A DNA stretch of 30,512 bases from Fibrobacteres bacterium CG2_30_45_31 (GTDB taxonomy: Bacteria; Fibrobacterota; Fibrobacteria; Fibrobacterales; Fibrobacteraceae), in contig MNYL01000074.1 of NCBI GenBank assembly GCA_001873075.1, forward strand, positions 1 through 30,512, written 5' to 3'. Within the stretch, counting starts at the first letter, position 1. Each line of letters starts with the position of its first letter. Made by a program: the position numbers and the translations under genes. This document shows, in pieces, positions 1-7,244 of the stretch. Under the pieces are notes generated by a model. It was not told the DNA's origin. It searched no databases and saw nothing but the letters and a program-made list of their open reading frames with translations.

Positions 1-2181
1 ATCATCAGCAAGGTATCCGGTAAAAGTTATGATGCTTTACTCCAAACTCACTTAAAGGATTATCAAGCTTTATTCAATCGTGTGGATTTGAATCTGGGAG
101 CGGGCACTAGTGATGCGCTGAAAACAACGGATGCACGTGTATCCCTTTTTGCGACCTCCAATGATCCCCAAATGGTCCGCTTGTATTATCAGTTTGGTCG
201 TTATTTAATGATATCCTGTTCCCGACAGGGAAGTCAACCTGCAAATCTTCAAGGTGTGTGGAATAGAGATCTTTATCCGTCTTGGGGAAGTAAGTACACT
301 ACAAACATCAATCTGGAAATGAACTACTGGATGACAGAAACCGCAAACCTCGCCGAATGCGCGAGACCGTTAATTGATAAAGTAAAGGCTCTCGTCCCCC
401 AGGGTGAATTAACAGCCAAGACGCATTGGGGAGTCAACGAAGGCTGGGTTTTGCACCATAATACCGACTTATGGAACCGTACAGCCCCCATTGACGGGGC
501 ATGGGGACACTGGCCTTCCGGATCAGGATGGTTAAGCACTCATTTGTGGGAACATTATTTATTTAGCCCCGATATTACTTACCTCAAGGAAGTGTATTCA
601 ACAATGAAAGGGGCAGCGCAGTTCTATTTGAACAGTATGGTGACAGAAACTGTCAGCGGTAATAAATATCTCGTAACCGTTCCCAGTACATCGCCGGAAT
701 TGCAACATGGTGGCTACTGGACTTGCTTTGCCCCGACAATGGATAATCAGATTGTGCGTGATATCTTTAGTTTCACAGCCGAGGCCTCTCTATTGTTAGG
801 AGTGGATGATAGTTTACGATCCAAAATTGAGGATGCATTGACTCACCTTGCTCCTCACAAAGTAGGGCAATATGGTCAATTGCAGGAATGGTTTTATGAT
901 TGGGATAATCCCTCCGACTCGCATCGGCATGTCTCTCATTTATACGGATTGTTTCCCAGTAACCAAATTTCCGTTAAAGGAACCCCCAGTCTTGCCGCGG
1001 CCGCAAAAACGACTCTGACGGAACGAGGTGATTTAGCCACAGGGTGGTCTCTCGCATGGAAGATCAATTTATGGGCACGGCTTGAAGATGGGAATCATGC
1101 CTATAAACTCATCCAGCTTTTGTTGACTCCTGAGCGGACTTATAAAAATCTTTTTGATGCACATCCCCCTTTTCAAATTGACGGAAACTTCGGTGCCGTT
1201 TCCGGTATAGACGAAATGTTATTACAGAGTCAGAATGGAGAAATTAATTTATTACCAGCATTGCCATCGGTATGGTCCGTGGGATATGTTAAGGGTCTCA
1301 GAGCGAGAGGCGGCTTTGAAATAGATTCCATGGCTTGGAAAGAGGGGAAATTGACCTATGTTTCCCTGATTTCACATAACGGAGGCGATGTGAATCTGCA
1401 TTATGGTGACATCACCAAAACTTATGCAACATCCGAGGGAGATACCTGTATTTTTGATGAATCCTTGAGTCTGGTAAATCAACCAGCGAATCCAGCAGTG
1501 ATTCCGGGAAGAGTGGAAGCGGAAAACTACACCTCCATGTCTGGAATACAGAAAGAATTTGATGCGGACAGCACTCTGAATATAGGCTGGATAAACAACG
1601 ATGACTGGGCAACATATTCTTTGAATGTTCAGGATTCCGGAAAGTATGTATTGCGAATCCGGATGGCCACAGGAGCTGATGTCAACGGGACCATTACGAT
1701 CAAGAACGAGGCGGGAAAATCCCTTGGTTCTGTCACCGTTGATGCTGAAAAGTCCAATGGATGGCATGACTGGTATACGGATTCCATAACAATAGCCGTG
1801 GATGCAGGGGAGCAATTACTGACTTTGGCTTTTTCTGGAACCAGCGAATATCTTTTTAATGTAGACTGGTTTGAATTATCTAAAACCGATGGTCCCCTAT
1901 CTTTTGAAAAAGTTATCAGCAACCCAGGGTTCTCCCTTCGTCAATTATCGAGTTCTTATTCTCAGCCGCTCTCTTTTCTTGTCAAGGTGCCAGCAAAAAA
2001 GCCATTTACCATTAAGTTGTACAATCTCCAGGGAAAAACACTCGATAAGAACAATGGTGAGGGTAGTGGTCAAATAGTTCTTGAAAATAGCGCGACTCTG
2101 CAAAATGGGGTTTACTATGTAGTACTTATCAGTGAAGGGCAAACGAAAGTTGCGGAGAATGTTTTTTATATAAGGCGTTAG
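1..2181 (+). CDS. GH95 alpha-L-fucosidase family protein with CBM6-like module and sorting-tail-like C-terminus (5' end outside window)
   Basis: The frame is open from base 1, so the N-terminus lies outside the window and 726 residues are visible; an internal GTG at 82 is not the real start. The visible part opens with the GH95 segment HLKDYQALFNRVDLNLG. Residues equivalent to the catalytic set of Bifidobacterium AfcA are present (visible numbering): N102 and N104 in TNINLEMNYW, E233 in STSPEL, and D394 in FQIDGNFG. Roughly residues 500-630 form a CBM6-like carbohydrate-binding module (PGRVEAENY at its start, NVDWFELS at its end). The last ~80 residues (IKLYNLQGK, LQNGVYYVVLISEG) resemble the C-terminal type A sorting domain of type IX secretion substrates. 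Inferred role: a secreted or surface enzyme removing fucosyl or galactosyl side chains from plant xyloglucan or pectin; GH95 includes both activities, so the exact substrate is open. The gene ends 226 bp before a convergent unit and no clear terminator is seen between them. Confidence 0.9.
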   Translation: MISKVSGKSYDALLQTHLKDYQALFNRVDLNLGAGTSDALKTTDARVSLFATSNDPQMVRLYYQFGRYLMISCSRQGSQPANLQGVWNRDLYPSWGSKYTTNINLEMNYWMTETANLAECARPLIDKVKALVPQGELTAKTHWGVNEGWVLHHNTDLWNRTAPIDGAWGHWPSGSGWLSTHLWEHYLFSPDITYLKEVYSTMKGAAQFYLNSMVTETVSGNKYLVTVPSTSPELQHGGYWTCFAPTMDNQIVRDIFSFTAEASLLLGVDDSLRSKIEDALTHLAPHKVGQYGQLQEWFYDWDNPSDSHRHVSHLYGLFPSNQISVKGTPSLAAAAKTTLTERGDLATGWSLAWKINLWARLEDGNHAYKLIQLLLTPERTYKNLFDAHPPFQIDGNFGAVSGIDEMLLQSQNGEINLLPALPSVWSVGYVKGLRARGGFEIDSMAWKEGKLTYVSLISHNGGDVNLHYGDITKTYATSEGDTCIFDESLSLVNQPANPAVIPGRVEAENYTSMSGIQKEFDADSTLNIGWINNDDWATYSLNVQDSGKYVLRIRMATGADVNGTITIKNEAGKSLGSVTVDAEKSNGWHDWYTDSITIAVDAGEQLLTLAFSGTSEYLFNVDWFELSKTDGPLSFEKVISNPGFSLRQLSSSYSQPLSFLVKVPAKKPFTIKLYNLQGKTLDKNNGEGSGQIVLENSATLQNGVYYVVLISEGQTKVAENVFYIRR

Positions 2182-2407
2182 CGTCTCTTATTGTAACTCA
2201 GGCGATGGGCTTTTTCTCTATTTGGTTTCACTGTCTCAAATCGCTTATTTGTACCCGATGATTCAATAGAGCAAGGCTTTTACAGGGAAATAAGCAAAGC
2301 AGAAATGTTAGCACGAGTCTTTGAGCCTGCCTCGAACCAATGTTTATTTTTTGGAAACTTATTTCTCTGTTGAGATCTTTTTCATGCTCTTGCGGAATGC
2401 ACCAGAA

Positions 2408-3031
2408 TCATTTTTTTAACGGTGTCTTTTCCAAAATTTGTTCCACGAGTGCGCTCATATCATCTTCCCAATCCCCTTTCGTCATCGCAAATTTAAAAGA
2501 CGAATTCACACCCAGAACGCCATAAGCGAGAACCCTTTGCTCCTCCATGGAGACAATAGTATATGTGCTGCTGAATAAAAGATAATGATCCGGTAAGCAG
2601 GAGGTCCCTCCCATACATCTGTCATCTCTTCTCCATACCTGTATAGGATGAATACAAATAACGATGCCCTTTACATTAGGGAGACTATCTACAATAGGAA
2701 TCGGGACCCTACTTGCCACAGAGCTGTCCAATGGCAATGGAACAATACTAAAGTGCTCGTCCTTCTGCAATAAAACAGCAGGCTTAATCCCACTCTGTTT
2801 TTCAAATTCAATAGCTAACTCTTGCCCGAACCAACTTGAAAAATTGGCTACGTATTCTGGCAAATCATCGGCTACATCATCTTGATTTTGGACGTAGGGC
2901 TCTGAGAATAAAACCGTAAAAGAAGAGGGCGCTTCTTTCCATTGAGGATTGACATGAAATCGAGGAGTTCCCGAACAGCCGCACAGAAAGGATAAAAAAA
3001 GACAAAGAATGATAAGGTAATGTTTTTTCAT
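2408..3031 (-). CDS. Predicted lipoprotein of unknown function (207 aa)
   Basis: I do not recognise the family. The N-terminus is a lipoprotein signal: KK, then a hydrophobic run, then LCGC with the lipidated cysteine probably C19 and a serine at +2. The mature part (about 188 residues) looks globular, with no repeats and no further membrane segment, and carries a WRRDDRCMGGTSCLPDHY stretch with two cysteines near its middle. It follows the 478-aa gene on the same strand after a 22-bp gap, so the two are probably co-transcribed, and a shared envelope role is a reasonable inference. The ATG at 3031 is the only start that gives the complete signal peptide. The gene converges on the GH95 gene. 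Confidence 0.75.
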   Translation of the reverse strand: MKKHYLIILCLFLSFLCGCSGTPRFHVNPQWKEAPSSFTVLFSEPYVQNQDDVADDLPEYVANFSSWFGQELAIEFEKQSGIKPAVLLQKDEHFSIVPLPLDSSVASRVPIPIVDSLPNVKGIVICIHPIQVWRRDDRCMGGTSCLPDHYLLFSSTYTIVSMEEQRVLAYGVLGVNSSFKFAMTKGDWEDDMSALVEQILEKTPLKK

Positions 3032-3053
3032 AGGTTCCTACAAAATATTTCAA

Positions 3054-4490
3054 TTATTGCTCTTTAGGAAGAATAAGGTGCCTCGGTTTTGGTTTTCCAA
3101 AATGAATACCAACGCCTAAAGAAATCGAGTTCATAGAGCCGCTCCTATAATTATCCGGATCTGCAACTTTCACCTCTAGTTCGGGTGAGAAAAGCCACTG
3201 CAAGCGCAAGAAAAAATCACTCACTTCTGTAATTGGAATCATATAATCTGTCTGAATTCCTAAAAGTGTGGTAATGTCGGATTTGCGAGAATCCTTATCG
3301 TTTGCCGTTGGATATAAAGTAAGCGAATAACAACCGAACAACAAATCAACAGACCAGCGATTTCTATTAATGGGAGCGAATCCGAATATAGCAGCCCATC
3401 CGAGTGAGGTCAATCCAAAACTCGTTTCTCCTGAAGTTTCTGCAGAGTCATTGACTCTTGCATGGCGAGAACCAAATCCAATCATAGGCATCCCTAAAAT
3501 TAACATTCGAGACAACTGGAATTCGATAACAAAGTTTATATTAAATGGAATTTGAACCCAATCGTCAAATGATGACTCTAAAACAGTCGTGCCAAATTGA
3601 GTGCCAAAAGAAGCATGCATCCATTTGCGTTTAGACTTCAGTTCCTGTTGTAATTTTTCCTCTTTTTTCTTCTTTTTGCGTTTCTGTTTTTCAGTCATAA
3701 AAGTATCTGTAATTTCTGTATTCAAAAATTTTTCATAACGGCTTGCCGGGTACTTTTTTAAAAAATCAACCTTATCGTCTGCAATCCACTCGTAACCAAT
3801 ACCGAAATTCGTCCCCGTTTTTTCATGATGAAGCATAAACGCATATTGCTGGTCATACCTGGCTTTCAAATACTTGAAAAGCAAAAGCAGTACATCCTTA
3901 TCTTCACGAGATACATTAAGATAAGCGACAAAATTTTCCACAGTTTCATAAGAAATATCCTGTGCAATACTCCGCTCTTCGTAATCACTCTCATCAGCCA
4001 GCACATGTTTATCTTTTAACATCGCCTGCACAGAATCATTCTGCTGAATAGATAAAAGTAACAACTCTATAGAATATGGATCTCTTGTCACCACCGCATT
4101 TTTATAAAGCATTAACCAGGATTCATGCTTTGAAAACAACACGCCATTGGGATCTTTTTCTGCAAAGCAATAGGCCAAATTGTGGCCTTGCTTTTCCCAG
4201 TCTTCCCAACAGACAGGTCTGTTTTCATTTGGCACTTCTTTTTCATAAACCTTAAATCCAAGCACATGAATCGTATTGGTCGTTGAGAATTTACTGCATT
4301 CGCGGAATTTTTTGAACAAAACAGTCTTCGCCTTGTTCAAACTTTCCATATCAGAATCACATTGGGGTTCTTGCTCTGAGACTTCGATTTTATAAGTGTT
4401 ATTCTCATAAAAATCATCGCGAAAATGCTCATTTTCTCCAAATAATAAAACAGGAAAAAATAAAGCGGACAAAATAGCCGAATATTTCAT
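3054..4490 (-). CDS. Secreted protein of unknown function with charged linker and outer-membrane-like C-terminal domain (478 aa)
   Basis: I do not recognise the family. The N-terminus (MKYSAILSALFFPVLLFG) is a Sec signal peptide. Residues about 20-265 form a soluble, charged region with a few cysteines. A strongly basic stretch (KQKRKKKKKEEKLQQ) follows at about residue 270. The last ~190 residues alternate polar and hydrophobic positions and end in a glycine-rich strand (SISLGVGIHFG), which is typical of small outer-membrane beta-barrels or barrel-like domains. A barrel with a periplasmic or surface N-terminal domain is therefore my inference. No Shine-Dalgarno precedes the ATG, but a perfect TATAAT lies 7 bases upstream, so the transcript may be leaderless. 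It is the first gene of a pair with the downstream lipoprotein gene. Confidence 0.75.
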   Translation of the reverse strand: MKYSAILSALFFPVLLFGENEHFRDDFYENNTYKIEVSEQEPQCDSDMESLNKAKTVLFKKFRECSKFSTTNTIHVLGFKVYEKEVPNENRPVCWEDWEKQGHNLAYCFAEKDPNGVLFSKHESWLMLYKNAVVTRDPYSIELLLLSIQQNDSVQAMLKDKHVLADESDYEERSIAQDISYETVENFVAYLNVSREDKDVLLLLFKYLKARYDQQYAFMLHHEKTGTNFGIGYEWIADDKVDFLKKYPASRYEKFLNTEITDTFMTEKQKRKKKKKEEKLQQELKSKRKWMHASFGTQFGTTVLESSFDDWVQIPFNINFVIEFQLSRMLILGMPMIGFGSRHARVNDSAETSGETSFGLTSLGWAAIFGFAPINRNRWSVDLLFGCYSLTLYPTANDKDSRKSDITTLLGIQTDYMIPITEVSDFFLRLQWLFSPELEVKVADPDNYRSGSMNSISLGVGIHFGKPKPRHLILPKEQ

Positions 4491-4497
4491 AAAAGAA

Positions 4498-4503
4498 ATT
4501 ATA
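4498..4503 (-). promoter_or_regulatory. Possible -10 box directly upstream of the 478-aa gene
   Basis: TATAAT on the minus strand ends 7 bases before the ATG at 4490. No good -35 box lies at 16-18 bp. If used, transcription would begin at or next to the start codon, giving a leaderless mRNA, which agrees with the missing Shine-Dalgarno sequence. Confidence 0.3.
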
Positions 4504-4569
4504 GCAAGTTTTTATATCGGTGAACTCTAGATTGAAGTGCGCCCCCAAAATTTTCAATAAGGTTTTTGC

Positions 4570-4734
4570 ATGGAAGCAAAATACAGACATTTATCCGAGT
4601 ATGGGCGTGACAGCAGAGAATTTCTTCTTCGTGTTCGGGGAGTAAATCCGAAATGGCTCGATGAATCGGCAGGGATCAAAGTACGGGCAGTGAAGAGATT
4701 CCAAGAAATAACTTGGGGTTGCTTTTTACTTTAA
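4570..4734 (+). CDS. Possible small protein, 54 aa, unknown
   Basis: A 54-codon ORF starts MEAKYRHLSEYGRDSREF and ends ITWGCFLL. It has AAGG a few bases upstream of its ATG and a rho-independent terminator about 85 bp downstream. The residue composition looks protein-like (aromatic, charged and aliphatic residues mixed, no low complexity), and it sits in an otherwise empty interval. I recognise no family. It could equally be the remnant of a degraded gene, or chance. Confidence 0.25.
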   Translation: MEAKYRHLSEYGRDSREFLLRVRGVNPKWLDESAGIKVRAVKRFQEITWGCFLL

Positions 4735-4818
4735 CTTGAAAGTAATGTTTGTCTCACTTTCCCCTAGCACATTTTGATATATCGGTCAAAATTATCTTTT
4801 CTCAACCTTAAATAAAAG

Positions 4819-4846
4819 AAGGCACCGCTTTTGCTGTGCCTTTTTT
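4819..4846. terminator. Bidirectional rho-independent terminator
   Basis: AAGGCAC pairs with GTGCCTT, continuing after one mismatch with GC/GC around a TTTT loop. A T6 run follows on the plus strand and an A-rich flank (T-rich on the minus strand) lies on the other side. It sits 47-50 bp past the stop of the 156-aa minus-strand gene and would also stop any transcript of the 54-aa ORF. Confidence 0.75.
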
Positions 4847-4892
4847 CAATAATGATAAAAAGTTTGATTTTATTTTAAGATACTCATTAACC

Positions 4893-5363
4893 TTACGCCT
4901 GCTTGGTAAAATGGATCGCCGCCTTGGCTTTCTCTTTATAGGTAACCGTGAGGACTACTTTCCCTTTTTCTTTGGCCATTTTCACTGACTCACCCATAAA
5001 ATTGGAGGAATCTGTGAACTTATAGGAATTCTTTTTGATCTTTGTCCACTTGCCTTGAATATTGTTGCTCGCCTGATCCGCAATAAGGGTGTAGGAACCA
5101 TCCTTATTCACTGCTAGGGTATAGGGCTCACTGGTTTCTTCATCTTTCCAGTTCCCAACAATTTCCAAAGATTGCGCCTTGGGTGTTGCTTTTACAGTGG
5201 TGTCTTTTTTACTCGAAACGACATTCGCCGTTGTCTTTTTATTTTGAACCACTTTTTCGGATGTCTTGCTAGTAGCTTGAACACTATTCTCTGCTGCAAA
5301 GGAATAAGTTACCATTGCGGCAAAAGCAAACATAAGAACAGTAACCATTTTCATTCTATTCAT
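4893..5363 (-). CDS. Small secreted protein of unknown function (156 aa)
   Basis: The frame could open at 5390, but the ATG at 5363 (MNRMKMVTVLMFAFAAM) has AAAAGG six bases upstream and begins a standard Sec signal peptide ending near SFAAEN, so I choose it. After cleavage comes a Lys/Thr/Ser/Val-rich disordered linker of about 50 residues, then a compact C-terminal domain of about 90 residues starting LEIVGNWKDEETSEPYTL. The WKDEE...YTLAVNKDGSYTL...GKWTKI pattern resembles lipocalin-like small beta-barrels in which W and G recur on strands; this is a loose structural resemblance, not a family assignment. It has its own promoter and terminator, so it is probably monocistronic. Function unknown. 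Confidence 0.7.
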   Translation of the reverse strand: MNRMKMVTVLMFAFAAMVTYSFAAENSVQATSKTSEKVVQNKKTTANVVSSKKDTTVKATPKAQSLEIVGNWKDEETSEPYTLAVNKDGSYTLIADQASNNIQGKWTKIKKNSYKFTDSSNFMGESVKMAKEKGKVVLTVTYKEKAKAAIHFTKQA

Positions 5364-5451
5364 AAATAACCTTTTGAAAAACATTAACAATCTAAATCGA
5401 CTTCAAACATCATTTCATTTTCATTGTTTCGAAAAGAAATTCAGAAAATTC

Positions 5452-5481
5452 ATTTAACGCAAAGTGACTTTTTCTTGTCAA
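5452..5481 (-). promoter_or_regulatory. Predicted sigma-70-type promoter for the 156-aa secreted protein
   Basis: On the minus strand a perfect TTGACA (5481-5476) is followed after 18 bp by TTAAAT (5457-5452). Transcription would start near 5445 and give a leader of about 80 nt before the ATG at 5363. Confidence 0.5.
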
Positions 5482-5837
5482 CATACCTCCAATCGGACAG
5501 TTATCGTTATGATGCGATAACCTGCCTGGCCGCGTAATCTACAATGTTTTAATGCGAGAGATTACTGAAATAAAAATTATTTTTGCAAGGATTTGGGGAA
5601 CCGCTTTTGATGCTGAAATCTTTCTTTTTTTGCACTTTTTAATGCTTTTATTATAGTATTTTCCCGAAGAAATAGGCAATTTGGCGTTGCCACCAGGGCC
5701 AGTCATGTATGGAATCCTCTCCCCAGTAAGCAAACCATGCGGATGGGTAGAAAAATGGATTTGCACGCTCTAAAACCGTACAAAAGTAATGGGATTAATA
5801 GTATATTGCTCGAAAATTCCTATTTGAAAGGTGTAAT
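5482..5837. other. Intergenic stretch upstream of mnmA, no gene supported
   Basis: No convincing coding region lies here: a 75-codon minus-strand frame with a GTG start has no Shine-Dalgarno and no recognisable content. A small hairpin (GGCAA/TTGCC, about 5674-5690) and a possible -10 (TATATT, 5802-5807) for mnmA are visible, the latter without a good -35. I see nothing else. Confidence 0.4.
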
Positions 5838-6944
5838 ATGTCTAGTAATTCTAATGTAACGGTTGCCGTTGGCTTAAGTGGTGGCGTGGATTCTGCCATG
5901 GCGGCGTGGAAACTTAAAGAGCAGGGGTACCATGTGATTGGACTCACCATGTCTATTTGGGATGGTTCGGTGCCGATCACTGGAAATGGGGCGCGGTCGG
6001 GGTGTTTTGGGCCAGGCGAAGCAGAGGATCTGCGGGCTACCGAAGAGGTGGCTCGTCGCTTGGGGATTGAACATGCGGTGATCCCTTTAGCTACGGAATA
6101 CAAACGTTTAGTGCTGGATTATTTTCGCGGGGAATATCGGGCCGGGCGGACGCCGAATCCGTGCGTCAGGTGCAATCAGTCTATGAAGTTCGGCTTTATG
6201 CTGGAGAGCGCAAAAAAAATGGGGATTGACTTTGATTTGTTTGCGACGGGCCATTATGCAAGGCTTGCGGAACATCCGGATGTGAATGCTCCTTTGTTAT
6301 TACAGGCACAGGATCTTTCAAAAGATCAATCTTATTTTCTTTCACGACTTTCGCGGGAACAGCTCTCTCATGTCATTTTTCCTTTGGGAGAATTCACTAA
6401 GAGAGAAGTAAAGCAGTGGGCGCGGGATATTGGCTGGGATGACTTTGCGAACAAAGAGGAGAGTCAGGACTTTATGGAGTGCGGAGATTATACCGTGCTG
6501 TTTTCGAAAGAGGATTCCCGTCCGGGGGATTTTGTGGATGCAGAGGGGCGGGTTTTGGGAGAGCATAAGGGAATAGTTCATTATACTATCGGTCAGCGCA
6601 AAGGTTTGCATATAGGGGGTGAGAAGGAACCACTTTTTGTGGTAGCTATTGATCCTGCGGAAAATCGCGTTGTTCTGGGGCATAAAAAAGATCTGTATTC
6701 CCAGAGAATAAAAGCATCCCAGGTGAATTGGTTAATTTGTAAGGAATCTCCCATTTTTTCTGGAAAACTCACTGCAAAATTGCGACTGGGGCATCAGGGG
6801 GCTATGGCTCGAATGGAGAGTTTTGCAGAGGATTCTTTGATTATTTCATTCGATGAGCCTCAACTTTCGGCCACTCCAGGTCAGATTTTGGTGCTTTATT
6901 ATGAAGGTGGCGTTGTGGCTTCAGCGGTCATTGACCGAAATTAA
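5838..6944 (+). CDS. mnmA: tRNA-specific 2-thiouridylase MnmA
   Basis: This enzyme uses ATP and a persulfide donor to thiolate U34 at the wobble position of tRNAs for Lys, Glu and Gln in the cytoplasm. The 368-aa length is normal. The PP-loop SGGVDS is at residues 14-19. The first catalytic cysteine is C112 in NPCVRCNQSMKFG and the second is C215 in ESQDFMECGDY, a variant of the E. coli ICFIG context but with the cysteine kept. ATGHYARL, DQSYFLSRL and HYTIGQRKGL are standard MnmA tRNA- and ATP-contact segments, and the C-terminal beta-barrel is complete. GAAAGGTG lies about 5 bases before the ATG. It appears to be a single-gene unit; its sulfur link to the following methionine genes may be coincidental. 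Confidence 0.96.
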   Translation: MSSNSNVTVAVGLSGGVDSAMAAWKLKEQGYHVIGLTMSIWDGSVPITGNGARSGCFGPGEAEDLRATEEVARRLGIEHAVIPLATEYKRLVLDYFRGEYRAGRTPNPCVRCNQSMKFGFMLESAKKMGIDFDLFATGHYARLAEHPDVNAPLLLQAQDLSKDQSYFLSRLSREQLSHVIFPLGEFTKREVKQWARDIGWDDFANKEESQDFMECGDYTVLFSKEDSRPGDFVDAEGRVLGEHKGIVHYTIGQRKGLHIGGEKEPLFVVAIDPAENRVVLGHKKDLYSQRIKASQVNWLICKESPIFSGKLTAKLRLGHQGAMARMESFAEDSLIISFDEPQLSATPGQILVLYYEGGVVASAVIDRN

Positions 6945-6993
6945 GCGAAAAAAGCCATTTTTCTTAAAAATCAAAAAAAGTTTAAAAAATGTG

Positions 6994-7022
6994 TTGACAG
7001 CATCTTTGCATAATTATAAATA
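6994..7022 (+). promoter_or_regulatory. Predicted promoter of metY
   Basis: A perfect TTGACA (6994-6999) is followed after 17 bp by TAAATA (7017-7022), with an overlapping TATAAA at 7015-7020. The start of transcription would be near 7030, leaving a leader of about 215 nt before metY. Confidence 0.6.
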
Positions 7023-7067
7023 TACGCATATATTAGTAAAACGATGGATTTATTAAATAATTAATGA

Positions 7068-7160
7068 ATCAAGCCATTTACAAAGGAGTCTCTCTTCTGA
7101 AACATCACTGTAAAGCAACCCACTAGGCTTTCCTTCTAATACTTGCGGAAAGGAAAGATT
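7068..7160 (+). promoter_or_regulatory. Candidate structured leader RNA upstream of metY, class unknown
   Basis: Within the long leader, AAGCC (7071-7075) can pair with GGCTT (7126-7130), enclosing a second stem TTTACA (7077-7082) / TGTAAA (7109-7114). Alternatively CTTTCCTT (7128-7135) pairs perfectly with AAGGAAAG (7150-7157). The two foldings share bases 7128-7130 and so exclude each other, as in a switch. ATCAAG, TGAAAC, GCAACC and AAAGAT occur in the same order as in the SAM-I riboswitch core, but the conserved GGTGC segment is missing, so I do not call it SAM-I. Confidence 0.35.
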
Positions 7161-7183
7161 GTGGAATATCCTTTTTAATAGAA

Positions 7184-7202
7184 CCCATATTAAATATATG
7201 GG
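7184..7202 (+). promoter_or_regulatory. Perfect hairpin in the metY 5' leader
   Basis: CCCATAT-taaat-ATATGGG is a 7-bp perfect stem with a 5-nt loop. It lies about 25 bases before the metY Shine-Dalgarno (AAGAAGGA near 7228) and is not followed by a T run, so it is not a terminator. It could affect translation or mRNA stability, or be an operator. Confidence 0.45.
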
Positions 7203-7244
7203 AAATAAAGCAAGTATCGAATATCAAAAGAAGGAATATAATAC

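Larger units (their letters stand above)
4491..4892. other. 402-bp intergenic stretch between two minus-strand genes
   Basis: The stretch holds the promoter region of the 478-aa gene at its left side, a possible 54-aa plus-strand ORF (4570-4734) and a strong hairpin terminator (4819-4846) at its right side. I see no repeats, tRNA or mobile-element ends. Confidence 0.5.

Noticed and set aside
5539..5766. 75-codon minus-strand frame upstream of mnmA
   Set aside because: GTG start without Shine-Dalgarno, no recognisable motif, Lys/Ile-rich end typical of translated AT-rich spacer.
5649..5772. Short plus-strand frame ending WVEKWICTL before mnmA
   Set aside because: It looks somewhat protein-like but has no proper start (only 22 codons from its ATG) and no ribosome site; too short to support.
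7068..7160. Canonical SAM-I riboswitch
   Set aside because: Some core strings appear in order, but the conserved GGTGC/joining segment and the usual P2 kink-turn sequence are absent, so the class cannot be claimed.
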